A stretch of 64,000 nucleotides of DNA, taken from positions 186,001 to 250,000 of the forward strand of contig OY725490.1 in the NCBI GenBank assembly GCA_963281255.1. The letters run 5' to 3'. Each line of letters begins with the position of its first letter. Position 1 is the stretch's first letter. Made by a program: the position numbers and the translations under genes. This DNA is from Aphrocallistes beatrix. Its lineage: Eukaryota > Porifera > Hexactinellida > Sceptrulophora > Aphrocallistidae. Below the pieces are notes generated by a model that was not told where the DNA came from, did not search any database, and was given only the letters and a program-made list of their open reading frames with translations. Below, in pieces: positions 10,961-20,818 of the stretch.

Positions 10961-11062
10961 CAGGCTCGCCGTGAGAATGGAATTTCAATACTCATTCCCA
11001 TCCCTTCCTCGCAGGATTTCTGTTGGAATAACCCACAGATGACCATTTCCAAGGCAACTCTG
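10961..11062. mobile_element. hAT MITE (102 bp)
   Basis: The ends CAGGCTCGCCGTGAGAATGG and CCAAGGCAACTCTG are diverged inverted repeats of the CAGGGTTGCC family. The flanks GTTTTCTC / GTTTATGC are a decayed 8-bp duplication. A copy of equal length lies at 24703-24804. Confidence 0.55.
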
Positions 11063-11344
11063 GTTTATGCACTTAATTATTCCCGCATGTAATATCCAAT
11101 GAATCCTGTATGAGACTAGAATGGTGAGATTAATAGTGTTGAGGTGCTTACTTATTATTACACAAGCAACTCTCTGAATACATATCTCAGCTTTACATTC
11201 TCAAGGATGGAGATATCTTCCTACTGCATTGAGATTCCACTGTTCATCCAACATAATTCCACTGAGCAATATAGCTTATCTTTTTAGAATACAGTTTATA
11301 GATCATCGCGTTAGTTATATTCACTCAGCTTGATTAGTTCAGTA

Positions 11345-12319
11345 ATGGCAACTGCTAGTGATGTGTCAGAAGAAAATGATTGCATTGAAACTCACGGGAC
11401 TTTAGAATCTAGTGCCAAACGTATGGGTGTAGATTTTGATGGGACTATGTTTGGTCTAGCTGAGGAGCTAGGCAGAATCGTGGTTACTGAGTCTACTGCT
11501 GGAGTGTCTAGTCTGCCTGTACTAGCTCACAAGAGTGGAATGACTCCTGTAGTGAGGGTAGGTGGGAAACCGAGTGGAGAAGGAGGAATGCTTTACTATC
11601 CTTATGGGGTAGCAGTAGACTACCTAACTGGAAATATTTTTGTATCAGAAATTGGCAACAAAAGAGTCCAAGTGTTTGATAGCAATGGAGAGTATTTGTA
11701 CAGTTTTGGAGATAAGTTGAATATTCCTTGTTGTATTGTTATTTCAGAAAATATAGTGTTTGTATGTTTATTATACTCTAATTATGTGTTAGTTCATGAT
11801 TTAAACGGAACTCTTATCACACAGTTTCGAGCCATTGAAGGATCTGAACTTAATCATCCTTATAGTTTGGCAATCAGTGAAACGAATGGAAACATCTATT
11901 TGTGTGATCATGTTCATAATAGAATACAAGTGTTTTACAAAGATTTACCTTTGAAATCTCATTTCGGACAAGCAATACTGAAAGCACCTCGTGACATCAA
12001 ACTAACTAACGAGTTTGTTTATGTGCTTAGCAGCTATGAACCTTTCCTATATTCTTTCAATTATGACTTCGCTCAAACACACAACACTGCTATCAGTTCT
12101 ATTTCCAGACACTTGAATGAACCTCGTGCATTCTGCATTGATGGATCTGGTCACTTTATTGTATCGGATTACCCTCAAAATTCTATTTTTATTTTCAATC
12201 AACATGGTGAGTTGGTGAGTACAATAACTGATAGTGTGAAGGAACCGTTTGGAGTTACACTGGATTTAAATGGGAGAATTATAGTTGTCGGCTACAACCA
12301 CTATCTTCTCATTTTCTGA
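11345..12319 (+). CDS. NHL-repeat protein with vestigial N-terminus (324 aa)
   Basis: The start is MATASDVSEENDCIETHG, which matches the first residues of the coiled-coil copies, followed at once by ESSAKR, which matches the end of their coiled coil. The helix itself (~80 residues) is therefore missing in frame. The six blades are complete, with distinctive loops (SEIGNKRVQ, CLLYSNYV, CDHVHNRIQVFYK) and the end HYLLIF. The upstream 100 bases (ATAATTCCACTGAGCAATATAGC...) match those of the gene at 33338. The frame is open throughout and expression is plausible. Confidence 0.8.
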   Translation: MATASDVSEENDCIETHGTLESSAKRMGVDFDGTMFGLAEELGRIVVTESTAGVSSLPVLAHKSGMTPVVRVGGKPSGEGGMLYYPYGVAVDYLTGNIFVSEIGNKRVQVFDSNGEYLYSFGDKLNIPCCIVISENIVFVCLLYSNYVLVHDLNGTLITQFRAIEGSELNHPYSLAISETNGNIYLCDHVHNRIQVFYKDLPLKSHFGQAILKAPRDIKLTNEFVYVLSSYEPFLYSFNYDFAQTHNTAISSISRHLNEPRAFCIDGSGHFIVSDYPQNSIFIFNQHGELVSTITDSVKEPFGVTLDLNGRIIVVGYNHYLLIF

Positions 12320-12834
12320 TTTCTCTTTTCTTTTTTTGAATTGACACGTTTATTTATTAACTTTTTACATACAATGTGGACTCTCATTATTTTTGTTTCA
12401 CAATTCTTGACGCTTTTTTCGTTTTAATTATTTCCTTTTTTCTGTTTCAGTATGAGCTTGTTTCCATTTACCATTTGTTTTGATTTCATTTATATAAACT
12501 TTTATCTGTCATTCAATACTCTGTGTGTTCATATTTCAATCCTGGCATTTATGCGATTAACAAAAGTTTGAGAACGCTTGATCCTGATTATTTTGATAAT
12601 CAAATGAGGATCAGCGATTTTCTTTCTAATCGTTAACTGCAAAATCTTCTTTCTTCATTTTGTCTTCTTTCTTCGCTGCATTAACTTAATCTATACATCG
12701 AAACAAGTACATATCCCAGAAACACCTTTGTCTGCTCTTCCACCACTTAATTCCTATTGACTTAATAATTCCATTTCAGCAGTGTTGAACATTGTATGTA
12801 GAGCCATGTTCTATCCTCTCTATAAACCATTTTA

Positions 12835-13195
12835 AGTTATTTTGCCAAATGTACCTAATCTGAACTCATGAAATAAAAACTTTATCTCGTTTCTAATAAT
12901 GAATTCAATGTATTTGCAAAATATTTCCATGGTGAATGAAAGATTTCTGTTCCTAAATCGTCATGGTACATCAATTATTGAGACATTTCTTACAGGAGCA
13001 GTGGCCCTGGTTCTCGAATTTCGCTGCTTGACAGGACTCTTATTTTCTCCACAATACTCACCATAGAAAACACAGTTCTAGGTCTTAGACTCGAAAAATC
13101 TTTAAAATTCATCGAGAATATTCAAATTATAGAACCATAATAACTAAGATTTTTTGAGTATACGAAATATAATACCTAATTAGCAAAACTTATGC
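12835..13195 (+). mobile_element. Right half of CAGGGTG mariner-type MITE
   Basis: Nearly identical to 5755-6115 and sitting in the same place before an NHL copy, so it was carried along by block duplication rather than inserted independently. The left half is absent. Confidence 0.6.
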
Positions 13196-13709
13196 CTAAT
13201 CTTGTTCTTTCATATAATTGCTAGTTTTTGGGTAGAATCAATTTACTATTCCAGTTCTAATCTCTTGGTTTGATTTGTTCAATGATGGCAACTGCTGCTA
13301 TCCGTGTAGAGTTTGATAGGGCTGTGAATGGTCTAGCTGAGGAGCCAGACAGATTCGTGGTTACTGAGTCTGCTGCTGGAGTGTCTAGTCTGCCTGTACT
13401 AGCTCACAAGAGTGGAATGACTCCTGTAGTGAGGATAGGAGGGAAACAGAGTAGTGAAGAAGGAATGTTCTACTGTCCTTGTGGAGTAGCAGTGGACTAC
13501 CAAACTGGAAACATTTATGTGTCAGATACTAACAACCCTAGAGTCCAAGTGTTTGATAACAATGGAAGGTATTTGTATAAGTTTGGAGATAAGATGAATA
13601 TTCCTTGTTCTATTGCTATTTCAGAAAATAGAGTGTTTGTATCTCAGTATATCTCTGATTGTGTGTCAGTTCATGATTTAAACGGAACTATCATCACACT
13701 GTTAGGAAG

Positions 13710-13860
13710 AATCATTAGAATCACACACATAGATGTCTCCATTCATTTCATTGATTGTGATCTCAACTGGACAATGCAAATGGATTCCATTTGCATTGTC
13801 CAGTTGGGATCACAATCAATGAAATGAATGGAGACATCTATGTGTGTGATTCTAATGATT
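13710..13860. repeat. Inverted duplication, 75-bp arms
   Basis: 13710-13784 is the reverse complement of 13786-13860 with one mismatch and a single central base. The right arm is normal NHL sequence (GTCCAGTTGGGATCACAATC...). The left arm is the extra copy. The intact relative at 33338 has a direct GAAGAATTGGAGGATTCC instead. Confidence 0.9.
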
Positions 13861-14185
13861 GTATAATACAAATGTTTTGCAAAGATTTACCGTTAAAATC
13901 TCAGTTCGGACAGGGAATACTGAAAGCACATCGTGATGTCAAACTAACTAACGAGTTTATTTATGTGCTTAGCTGCTATGAACCTTTCCTATGCTCTTTC
14001 GCTTATGACTTGACTCAAATAGACAATACTGCAATCAGTTCTATTTCCAAACAATTGAGTTGTCCTAACGCATTCTGCATAGATGGATCTGGTCACTTTA
14101 TTATATCGGAATACAATAAAAATGCTATTCTTATTTTCAATCAACAAGGTGAATTGGTGCACACAATTAATGATTGTGTATCTAG

Positions 14186-14254
14186 CAGGGTTGCCGTGGG
14201 AAAGAAATTTCCATTCCCATTCCCATGGGAAAACCCATTCCCACGGCAACCCTG
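14186..14254. mobile_element. 69-bp hAT MITE inside an NHL copy
   Basis: The ends CAGGGTTGCCGTGGGAA and TTCCCACGGCAACCCTG are inverted repeats around CATTCCCATGGGAAAACC. A perfect 8-bp duplication GTATCTAG lies at 14178-14185 and 14255-14262. It belongs to the same family as 4752-5077. Confidence 0.9.
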
Positions 14255-14334
14255 GTATCTAGTCCTAATGGAGTCACACTGGATTCAAAAGGGAGAATCT
14301 TAGTCTGTAGCGACAAGTCTCTCTTCATTTTCTG

Positions 14335-15482
14335 ATTTCTTCCTTTTCTTGAATAAACTCTTGCTTTTTCTTCTAACATTATTCCCTCAGTCATTGCTTA
14401 ACATTTTTTTCATTATTCGCATCTTTTCTATTTCATTTCTTTCACCTTTGTTATTGTTTTCCAATATGTTTACCTATTGCTATATTATATATATTCGACT
14501 CTTTCATCATGGGTCACATTGGCCACATAAATCGATGGGTCATGGATCACATACTCTTCACCAGATACGCTCCTAATTTCAAACCCCCAAATTTTCATTC
14601 GCCTAGATTGATTAATAATATTATAATTTAGGGTGAAATGGGTATAATTCTGGATTTTCACTCTTCTAAACACTTTGAGGATTAAAGTCATAAGCCTGAA
14701 CGAGCGTCTCACGCTCCTAGATGATACTTTGAAATAAGATATTCCTAGTATTATTCCATTGACTAAACAAGTGTTTGATTCTCCTCATCCATTGTAGTAT
14801 TCAGTGATCCATCCTTAAATAAGGATGACATAGTCTAATAATCCACACAATGTATAGTCACTAATGAGCTAGAAATGTTCTGATAAAAATCTACTGATAG
14901 TTTTGTTCAGATTTATATTTCCATTAGTTCTATATCTTTAATTTTCTGCTTAGCTCTAACAAAATATGGCATTTAATTTAACAGTAAAGAATACTTCACT
15001 GATCTACGAGAACACACACAAAGGCAGCACTGGTACTTTAAACCTGGACTGTAAGATTCAAACCTCCACAACCACAGAAACAAACCAAACTTAGTACATC
15101 GACAGACTCTTGTGCATAACACAGAAACGCCTTTGTCCATTCTCCACCACTCCACAACATTAAGTGAATCTACTTCAAACCTATCAAACTGACTCACTTC
15201 TACACCAATAAACTCAGCACTACCCAGAATCCTACTTACCAACGAGTACCACTCTGTCTACAATCCTCTGACTGACACCTCCCAACCCCAAGCTTCACAG
15301 AATATCAACTCATAGACATTTTCAATACTCCGTGACTCAATTCCTATTGACTTAATAATTCCATTTCAGTAGTGTTGAGCATAGTAGCATTGATCAAACC
15401 TATCCATATACAATTATATCTATATACATTAAAGTGTGTCAAAAATTTAACAGTTTTTCATCTTGAGTTGATTATCCTTTAA
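14335..15482. other. Duplicated NHL 3' flank
   Basis: 14335-15420 aligns almost base for base with 34310-35410 after the gene at 33338. No conserved reading frame is visible. Short open stretches (for example 14973-15242) differ between the two copies and are unlikely to be genes. Confidence 0.6.
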
Positions 15483-16698
15483 GGTTGGTGTTTCCTTCCA
15501 GAACTAACTTTAAAAGTTTTCATTATTTTATCCTGAAATTTTTGGTGGAAACTATTCTCGATGAGTTATCTGCAAAAATACACTTTTCGGGAGCACAAGA
15601 AGTAAGAGAAAATTTTTTTTTTCCCAAATGACCTAATTTATAGAGGACATTCAAGGAAATTTTAATGCCTTATGCCTCTTTTACTCAATTATTCTTGCAC
15701 AAAATGGTTGAATAAAGAAAATAATAGGAATAGAATTTTCAATTTTAACCCAAATAATTTTTTCTTTCAAATTTCGTATATAAAAATTTAGAGGCAGATT
15801 TTCGTAAGGAAAAATATTTTAACTTTTTTCTAAAGTAGAATATCAAAAATCTGTCTCTATCATTTTGTTCTACGTGACGAGATCTTTCTAAAACCGTCGA
15901 GTTTTTAACTCTACGACCTTTGTAACTAGAGATTCCTCCTTTGTAAATTGATTTTTTTAAGTGCTAAATACTGGCTACAAAGCAATTTTCTTCGGAAAGG
16001 CTTGATTTCCATTTGTTTTTACTGTATTCTGATAATAAATAACATCAAAACATCCTAAATCAACAACTTATAGTAATACTTAACTTCAAAATATGACATA
16101 TCAAATATTTTAACATCATGTCACCTTCAAAAGTGTGAAAAAGTTGACAGTTATCACTGGGGGCCCAAAAATGACCATGTCCGACAATTTCCGCCGAAAT
16201 CCCATACCTATAACTTTATTTGACTATGCCAGGTCGTTATTTGAATACTGAATTCGTACTCAGCACTAAATTTCCAGCAATTTGATATATATATTGACCA
16301 TATTTGGAAATATTTTTAGTTGCCTTTTCCAAGCAACGGTCAGGAATGTTAAAAAATTTCTGGCCGTTGCTAGGCACGGTCAAACAAAAATGTTTCCAAA
16401 TATGGCCAATATATATATCAAATTGCTGGAAATCTAGTTCTGAGCATGAATTCAGCATTAAAAAGATGATCTGACACTGTTGAAAGAGGTTATAGCTGTG
16501 GGACATTTCGCATTTGAAATGTGTCGTTTTTAGAGCGACACCAGGTGATACAAGTGGCTCAAAGTGGCGAAATATTGGGGCTGGAGTTATAAAAATCGGC
16601 ATTATTTTTTAGAACCCCTATAAGGATCTAAAAATGATAAAAAAGCAATTTGGGCACATTTATAATAAAAAACAAGTTTCGCATGGGAAACACCAACC
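15483..16698. mobile_element. 1.2-kb TTAA-target DNA transposon, non-autonomous
   Basis: Perfect 13-bp inverted ends GGTTGGTGTTTCC / GGAAACACCAACC are flanked by TTAA at 15479-15482 and 16699-16702. The paralogous empty site TATCCTTTAAATTGTTC is at about 35450-35466. TTAA targets with GG-starting ends suggest the Kolobok group; piggyBac is the alternative. No transposase is visible. Internal inverted repeats lie at about 16272-16325 and 16385-16436. Confidence 0.85.
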
Positions 16699-16944
16699 TT
16701 AAATTGTTCTGTTTGATCAACAAATGTTCACCATTAAAAATTCAAGCAATTTGGAGATGATTTCGTCTTCGCGCAATGTAAGCTTCTCCAAGTTGAGATT
16801 TATAATTGTATTTTTCCTGTTTAAGGATAAATTTTCAAAAAGGAGACTTCTGATATAAGCATTGATCTAGCAACCTTGTATTGAGATAATTGGTGGTGGA
16901 TTTACATCAGCCAATAATACATTTTGATGGGCTAAAATCCACCG

Positions 16945-17059
16945 TTCGGAGATATTGGTGGAACCAGTTGTAGCCATTAATAATTTCAAGCACGAAGGCT
17001 AGTCCCAACTGATTTCACTAATATCTCCGAACGCAGCGCAAGCAAGCGAAGCGCGCTTG
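16945..17059 (+). mobile_element. Helitron-like 3' tail before an NHL copy
   Basis: An inverted repeat (CCGTTCGGAGATATTGGTGG ... AATATCTCCGAACG) is followed by GCAGCGCAAGCAAGCGAAGC and terminal CTTG at 17056-17059. The same arrangement occurs at 35700-35825 and 51550-51677, so it was copied with its NHL gene. The 5' border is not defined. Confidence 0.5.
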
Positions 17060-17133
17060 TACTTTTGTAGAATTGCAAATTCTTAAGTAGTATCAATTGA
17101 CCACAGTTCTATTCTCTTAGCTTGATTAATTCA

Positions 17134-18044
17134 ATGGCAAATGCTGGAACCGGTGTAGAGTTTGATGGGACTGCGTTTGGTCGAGCTGAAGAGCTATGCA
17201 GAATCGTGGCTACTGAGTCTACTGCTGGAGTGTCTAGTCTGCCTGTACTAGCTCACAAGAGTGAAATGGCTCCTGTAGTGAGGGTAGGCGGGAAAAAGAG
17301 TAGTGAAGAAGGAATGTTCGATTTTCCTTGTGGAGTAGCAGTGGAGTATCAAACTGGAAACATTTATGTATCAGATGTTTGCAACGATAGAGTCCAAGTG
17401 TTTAATAGCAATGGAAGGTATTTATACAATTTTCGAGAAAAGATGAATTTCCTGTTTCTATTGCTATTTCAGAAAATAGAGTGTTTGTTAGTCAGTATTA
17501 CTCTAATTGTGTGTCAGTTCATGATTTGAACGGAACTCTTATCACACAGTTAGGAAGTATTGGACAATCCCGATTGCAATGTCCAACTGGAATCGCAATC
17601 AATGAAATGAATGGAGACATCTATGTGTGTGATCGAGTTAATAATATTATACAAATGTTTTACAAAGAGTTACCGTTAAATTCTCTGTTCGGACAAAGAA
17701 TACTGAAAAGACCTCGTGACATCAAACTAACTAACGAGTTTATTTATGTGCTTTGCCACAATGAACCTTTCCTACACTCTTTCACTTATGACTTGACTCA
17801 AACACACAACACTGCTATCAGTTCTATTTCCAGACACTTGAAATCTCCTTACGCATTCTGCATAGATGGATCTGGTCTCTTTATAATATCGGATTATAGT
17901 GAAGATGCTATTCTTATTTTCCATCAACGAGGTGAATCAGTGCGCACAATTACTGATAGTGTATCTAAACCGTTTGGAGTTACACTGGATTCAAAAAGGA
18001 GAATCATAGTTGTCGACAACAACCACTCTCTCCTCATTTTCTGA
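17134..18044 (+). pseudogene. NHL-repeat copy with one frameshift
   Basis: The start MANAGTGVEFDGTAFG and the end HSLLIF match the intact gene at 35903. A single base is missing near 17451 (GAATTTCCTGTT against GAATTTTCCTGATT), which shifts the frame inside blade 2. Everything else is open. A recent mutation or a sequencing error would look the same. Blade 3 has CDRVNNIIQMFYK. It belongs with 35903 and 51757 as one sub-group sharing the Helitron tail upstream and a TTTTTTCCCCTTCAATATTT 3' flank. Confidence 0.75.
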
Positions 18045-19289
18045 TTTTTTTCCCCTTCAATATTTCTTCGCCTCATCTTCTGACATTCACTGTGTCATTT
18101 CTTTACATTTTTCTATTACTTTTCTTTCTATTTGTTTTTATTTTCCTATAGTCTACGTATTGTTATACTGTTCTGTGTATTCAACTATTTGTGTACTTTT
18201 ACAAGTATCTCTAATCCTATACATGTATATTTGTGTTGTAATAATACTGTTGAGATGCAACTTATTTGTATACGAGTACCAGTCCCAATACATATCTCAG
18301 CTTTACATTCTCAAGGATGCAGATATCTTCCTACTGCTTTGGGATTCCACTGTTTAGTTATAACGAGATTGTCTCATTTATAAAATTGAGTTGAAATTCT
18401 AAATTGTCATATTTGGATTGTCCTTTGGCTATCATCTGAGACTAGGACTAATTACTGTGGAATTCGCTTGTTACCAACTCGAGTTTGCTCATGAAATGGT
18501 TGCTAATAACCGAAGTTGATAATAACGCAACTGAATTAACACAAAATCTTCACTTGGACCTGAAGATTTGGTGGTAATAGAGTAATATTGCTGATAAGCA
18601 AATTCCACTATCTGTATACTGAATTTTGAGTTAATGAGCAATTTACGTAGTACTAAGTACTTTCCAGCTAATTGATTGGTTGAGCTTTTTCTTTGAAGTT
18701 ACAGAGAGTGTCAATCTTTCTGTAGCAGAATTAGCGATGGAGTCGATCGACCATTTTTTATACTATCCATGTATAAGATATTATACATGTGCTTATATAT
18801 ATAATTCCTGGTTCTTTAATAGAATCAATTTAGTATACCAGAGATTATAGGCATACGTGTAGTAGATCTAAAGTTAATGGAGATTTCTTCCTACTGCATT
18901 GAGATTCCACTGTTCAAATAAAACCTAAAATGTGTAAAGTAAAATAAGACCTAAATTTGTAGGGAGAGACAAAATGAGCATTTAAGGTGAAATAGTGCAA
19001 TAGTGTTCAATTTAGTGTGAAAGGGGCATTTTTATTGGTAAGAGTGGTGCTGTGTTGCATTTTTAGAACTTAATCTTACTTTAGCAGTTTTTAAGTTTTA
19101 TTCCTACTTCGAATTAGGTCTTATGCCAGGAGTCGCTGGAATAAGACCTAATTCGTAGTAGGAATATAAGGAATAAAAATTATAATTCGATGAGTTATAA
19201 AAAGGATTTTACAAACCAACAATATATATTTTGTTGGTTTTAAGTAAACTAAAAAGTCTCAATTTCTTCTATCCTCTTATTAGTTAATA
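18045..19289. repeat. Gene-free flank with fold-back repeat
   Basis: 18930-19165 belongs to a repeat also seen at 39410-39620 and 49800-50120 (AATAAGACCTAAATTTG...). It ends in a hairpin at 19100-19165 with 25-base arms (ATTCCTACTTCGAATTAGG), one mismatch, and loop GCCAGGAGTCGCTGGA. No gene was seen. Confidence 0.5.
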
Positions 19290-20417
19290 ATGGCAGCGGG
19301 TGCTAAAATAATCTGTGTAGAGTTTGATGGGAGTGTGAATGGACTAACTGAGGAGCTAGGCAGAATCGTGGTTACTGGGTCTACTGCTGGAGTGTCTAGT
19401 CTGCCTGTACTAGCTCACAAGAGTGGAATGACCCCTGTAGTGAGGGTAGGATGGAAACAGAGTAGTGAAGAAGGAATGTTCGACTTTCCTTATGGAGTAG
19501 CAGTGGACTATCAAACTGGAAATATTTATGTCTCAGATGTTTTCAACCAAATAGAGTCCAAGTCAGAGATGCAGCGGTCCGGTGATTTCATGGACCGGAC
19601 CGTCATTTATATTCTCCAGACGGTCCAGACTGCACGATTAAAATATTGGTCCAGACCGGTAGACCAGTCCAGACCGATTGTTCGGTCCAGACCGTTAGAT
19701 CACTAATTCGGACCAGTCCAGACCGAACTTTAAAAAGGCGGACCGGACTGAGCTGAAACCGGTCGGTCCGGTTCGGACCGGTCTGGACCGCAGTCCAGTC
19801 CAGACCGCTGCACCTCTGGTCCAAGTGTTTAATAGCAATGGAAGGTATTTGTACAAGTTTGGAGATCAGATGAATTGTCCACGTTCTATTGCTATTTCAG
19901 AGAATAGAGTGTTCTTATGTCAATTTAACTCTATATTTGTGTTGGTTCATGATTTAAGCGGAAATCTTTGTGTGTGTGATCGAGTTAATAATATCTATGT
20001 GTGCGATTCTAAAAATAATAGAATACAAATGTTTTACAAAGATCTACCGTTAAAATCTCAGTTTGGACGAGGAATAGTTGAAAGACCTTATGATATCAAA
20101 CTAATTAACGAGTTTATTTATTACTTAGCCACGTTATACCTTTCCTATACTCTTTCACTTATGGCCTGACTCAAACACACAACACTGCTATCAGTTCTAT
20201 TTCCAGACCCTTGAAATGTCCTTATACATTCTGCATAGATGGATCTGGTCATTTTATTATATCGGATTATGAGCAAAATGCTATTCTTTTTTTCAATGGA
20301 CAAGGTGAATTGGTGCACAGAATTTCTGATAGTGTATCTAGACCGTTTGGAGTTAGTCTGGATTCAAAGAGGAGAATCTTGGTTGTCGGATTCAACCAGT
20401 CTCTTGTTATTTTCTGA
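19290..20417 (+). pseudogene. NHL-repeat pseudogene with hAT insertion
   Basis: The start MAAGAKIICVEFDGSVNG is normal. Lesions follow: two extra bases in blade 1 (AACCAAATAGAGTCC), a 255-bp hAT MITE plus duplication right after, an internal deletion joining DLSGNL to CVCDRVNN that removes most of blades 2-3, and a frameshift in blade 4 near 20130. Blade 5-6 sequence (FCIDGSGHFIISDY ... QSLVIF) is still recognisable in another frame to 20417. Confidence 0.8.
19564..19818. mobile_element. 255-bp hAT MITE rich in GGTCCAGACC motifs
   Basis: The ends CAGAGATGCAGCGGTC / GACCGCTGCACCTCTG are inverted repeats (one mismatch) flanked by a perfect 8-bp duplication GTCCAAGT (19556-19563, 19819-19826). 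The interior repeats GGTCCAGACCG and GGACCGGACC on both strands. The target is NHL blade 1. Confidence 0.9.
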
Positions 20418-20818
20418 CTTTTTTCATATCATTGGATCAATATGTTCATTATTATACTTGAATATTCAACCATATTCAGTCAATATACTTGTGGTTTACA
20501 ACTATCAAAACCTGCGGTTGGTTTAGTTTTTTCCTAATTCTAGTTAGACCTCAACCTTGTATGACTTCCCCACCTAAATGCCTTAAACAGGGAAAGACGC
20601 AACGAAACACCTCGCCTATGAAATTGGTGTATTCAACCTTTTTTAGGAAATAAAATCGTGTCAATCGCATTATAAAAGTCTGGAAATTGATTGGTTCTCA
20701 CATGAACCAATCTTGACCCGTCCCGTCCCGGAAATTAGTAATACCCAAGGAAATTCTATTCATTTCGAACCTAAATTTTCTGCTACAGTTATGATTCCAT
20801 CATAGGAACTGCAGACAA
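20418..20818. other. Gene-free spacer
   Basis: Between the NHL pseudogene and adaptor copy B I see no gene and no repeat end I can define. A loose TTGACCCGTCCCGTCCCGG motif is at about 20713. Confidence 0.4.

Larger units (their letters stand above)
13282..14334 (+). pseudogene. NHL-repeat pseudogene with hairpin and MITE insertions
   Basis: It starts MMATAAIRVEFDRAVNG and follows the 6199 copy up to TIITLLGR. Two structural lesions break it. An inverted duplication (13710-13860) replaces the start of blade 3 and shifts the frame. A 69-bp hAT MITE plus 8-bp duplication (77 bases, not a multiple of 3) sits in blade 6 at 14186-14262. Remaining blades are well preserved, and the expected stop is at 14332-14334, so inactivation is recent. 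The downstream 1.1 kb is duplicated after the gene at 33338. Confidence 0.8.

Noticed and set aside
16237..16602. 121-residue minus-strand frame inside the TTAA element
   Set aside because: Crosses the internal inverted repeat and shows no transposase motif.
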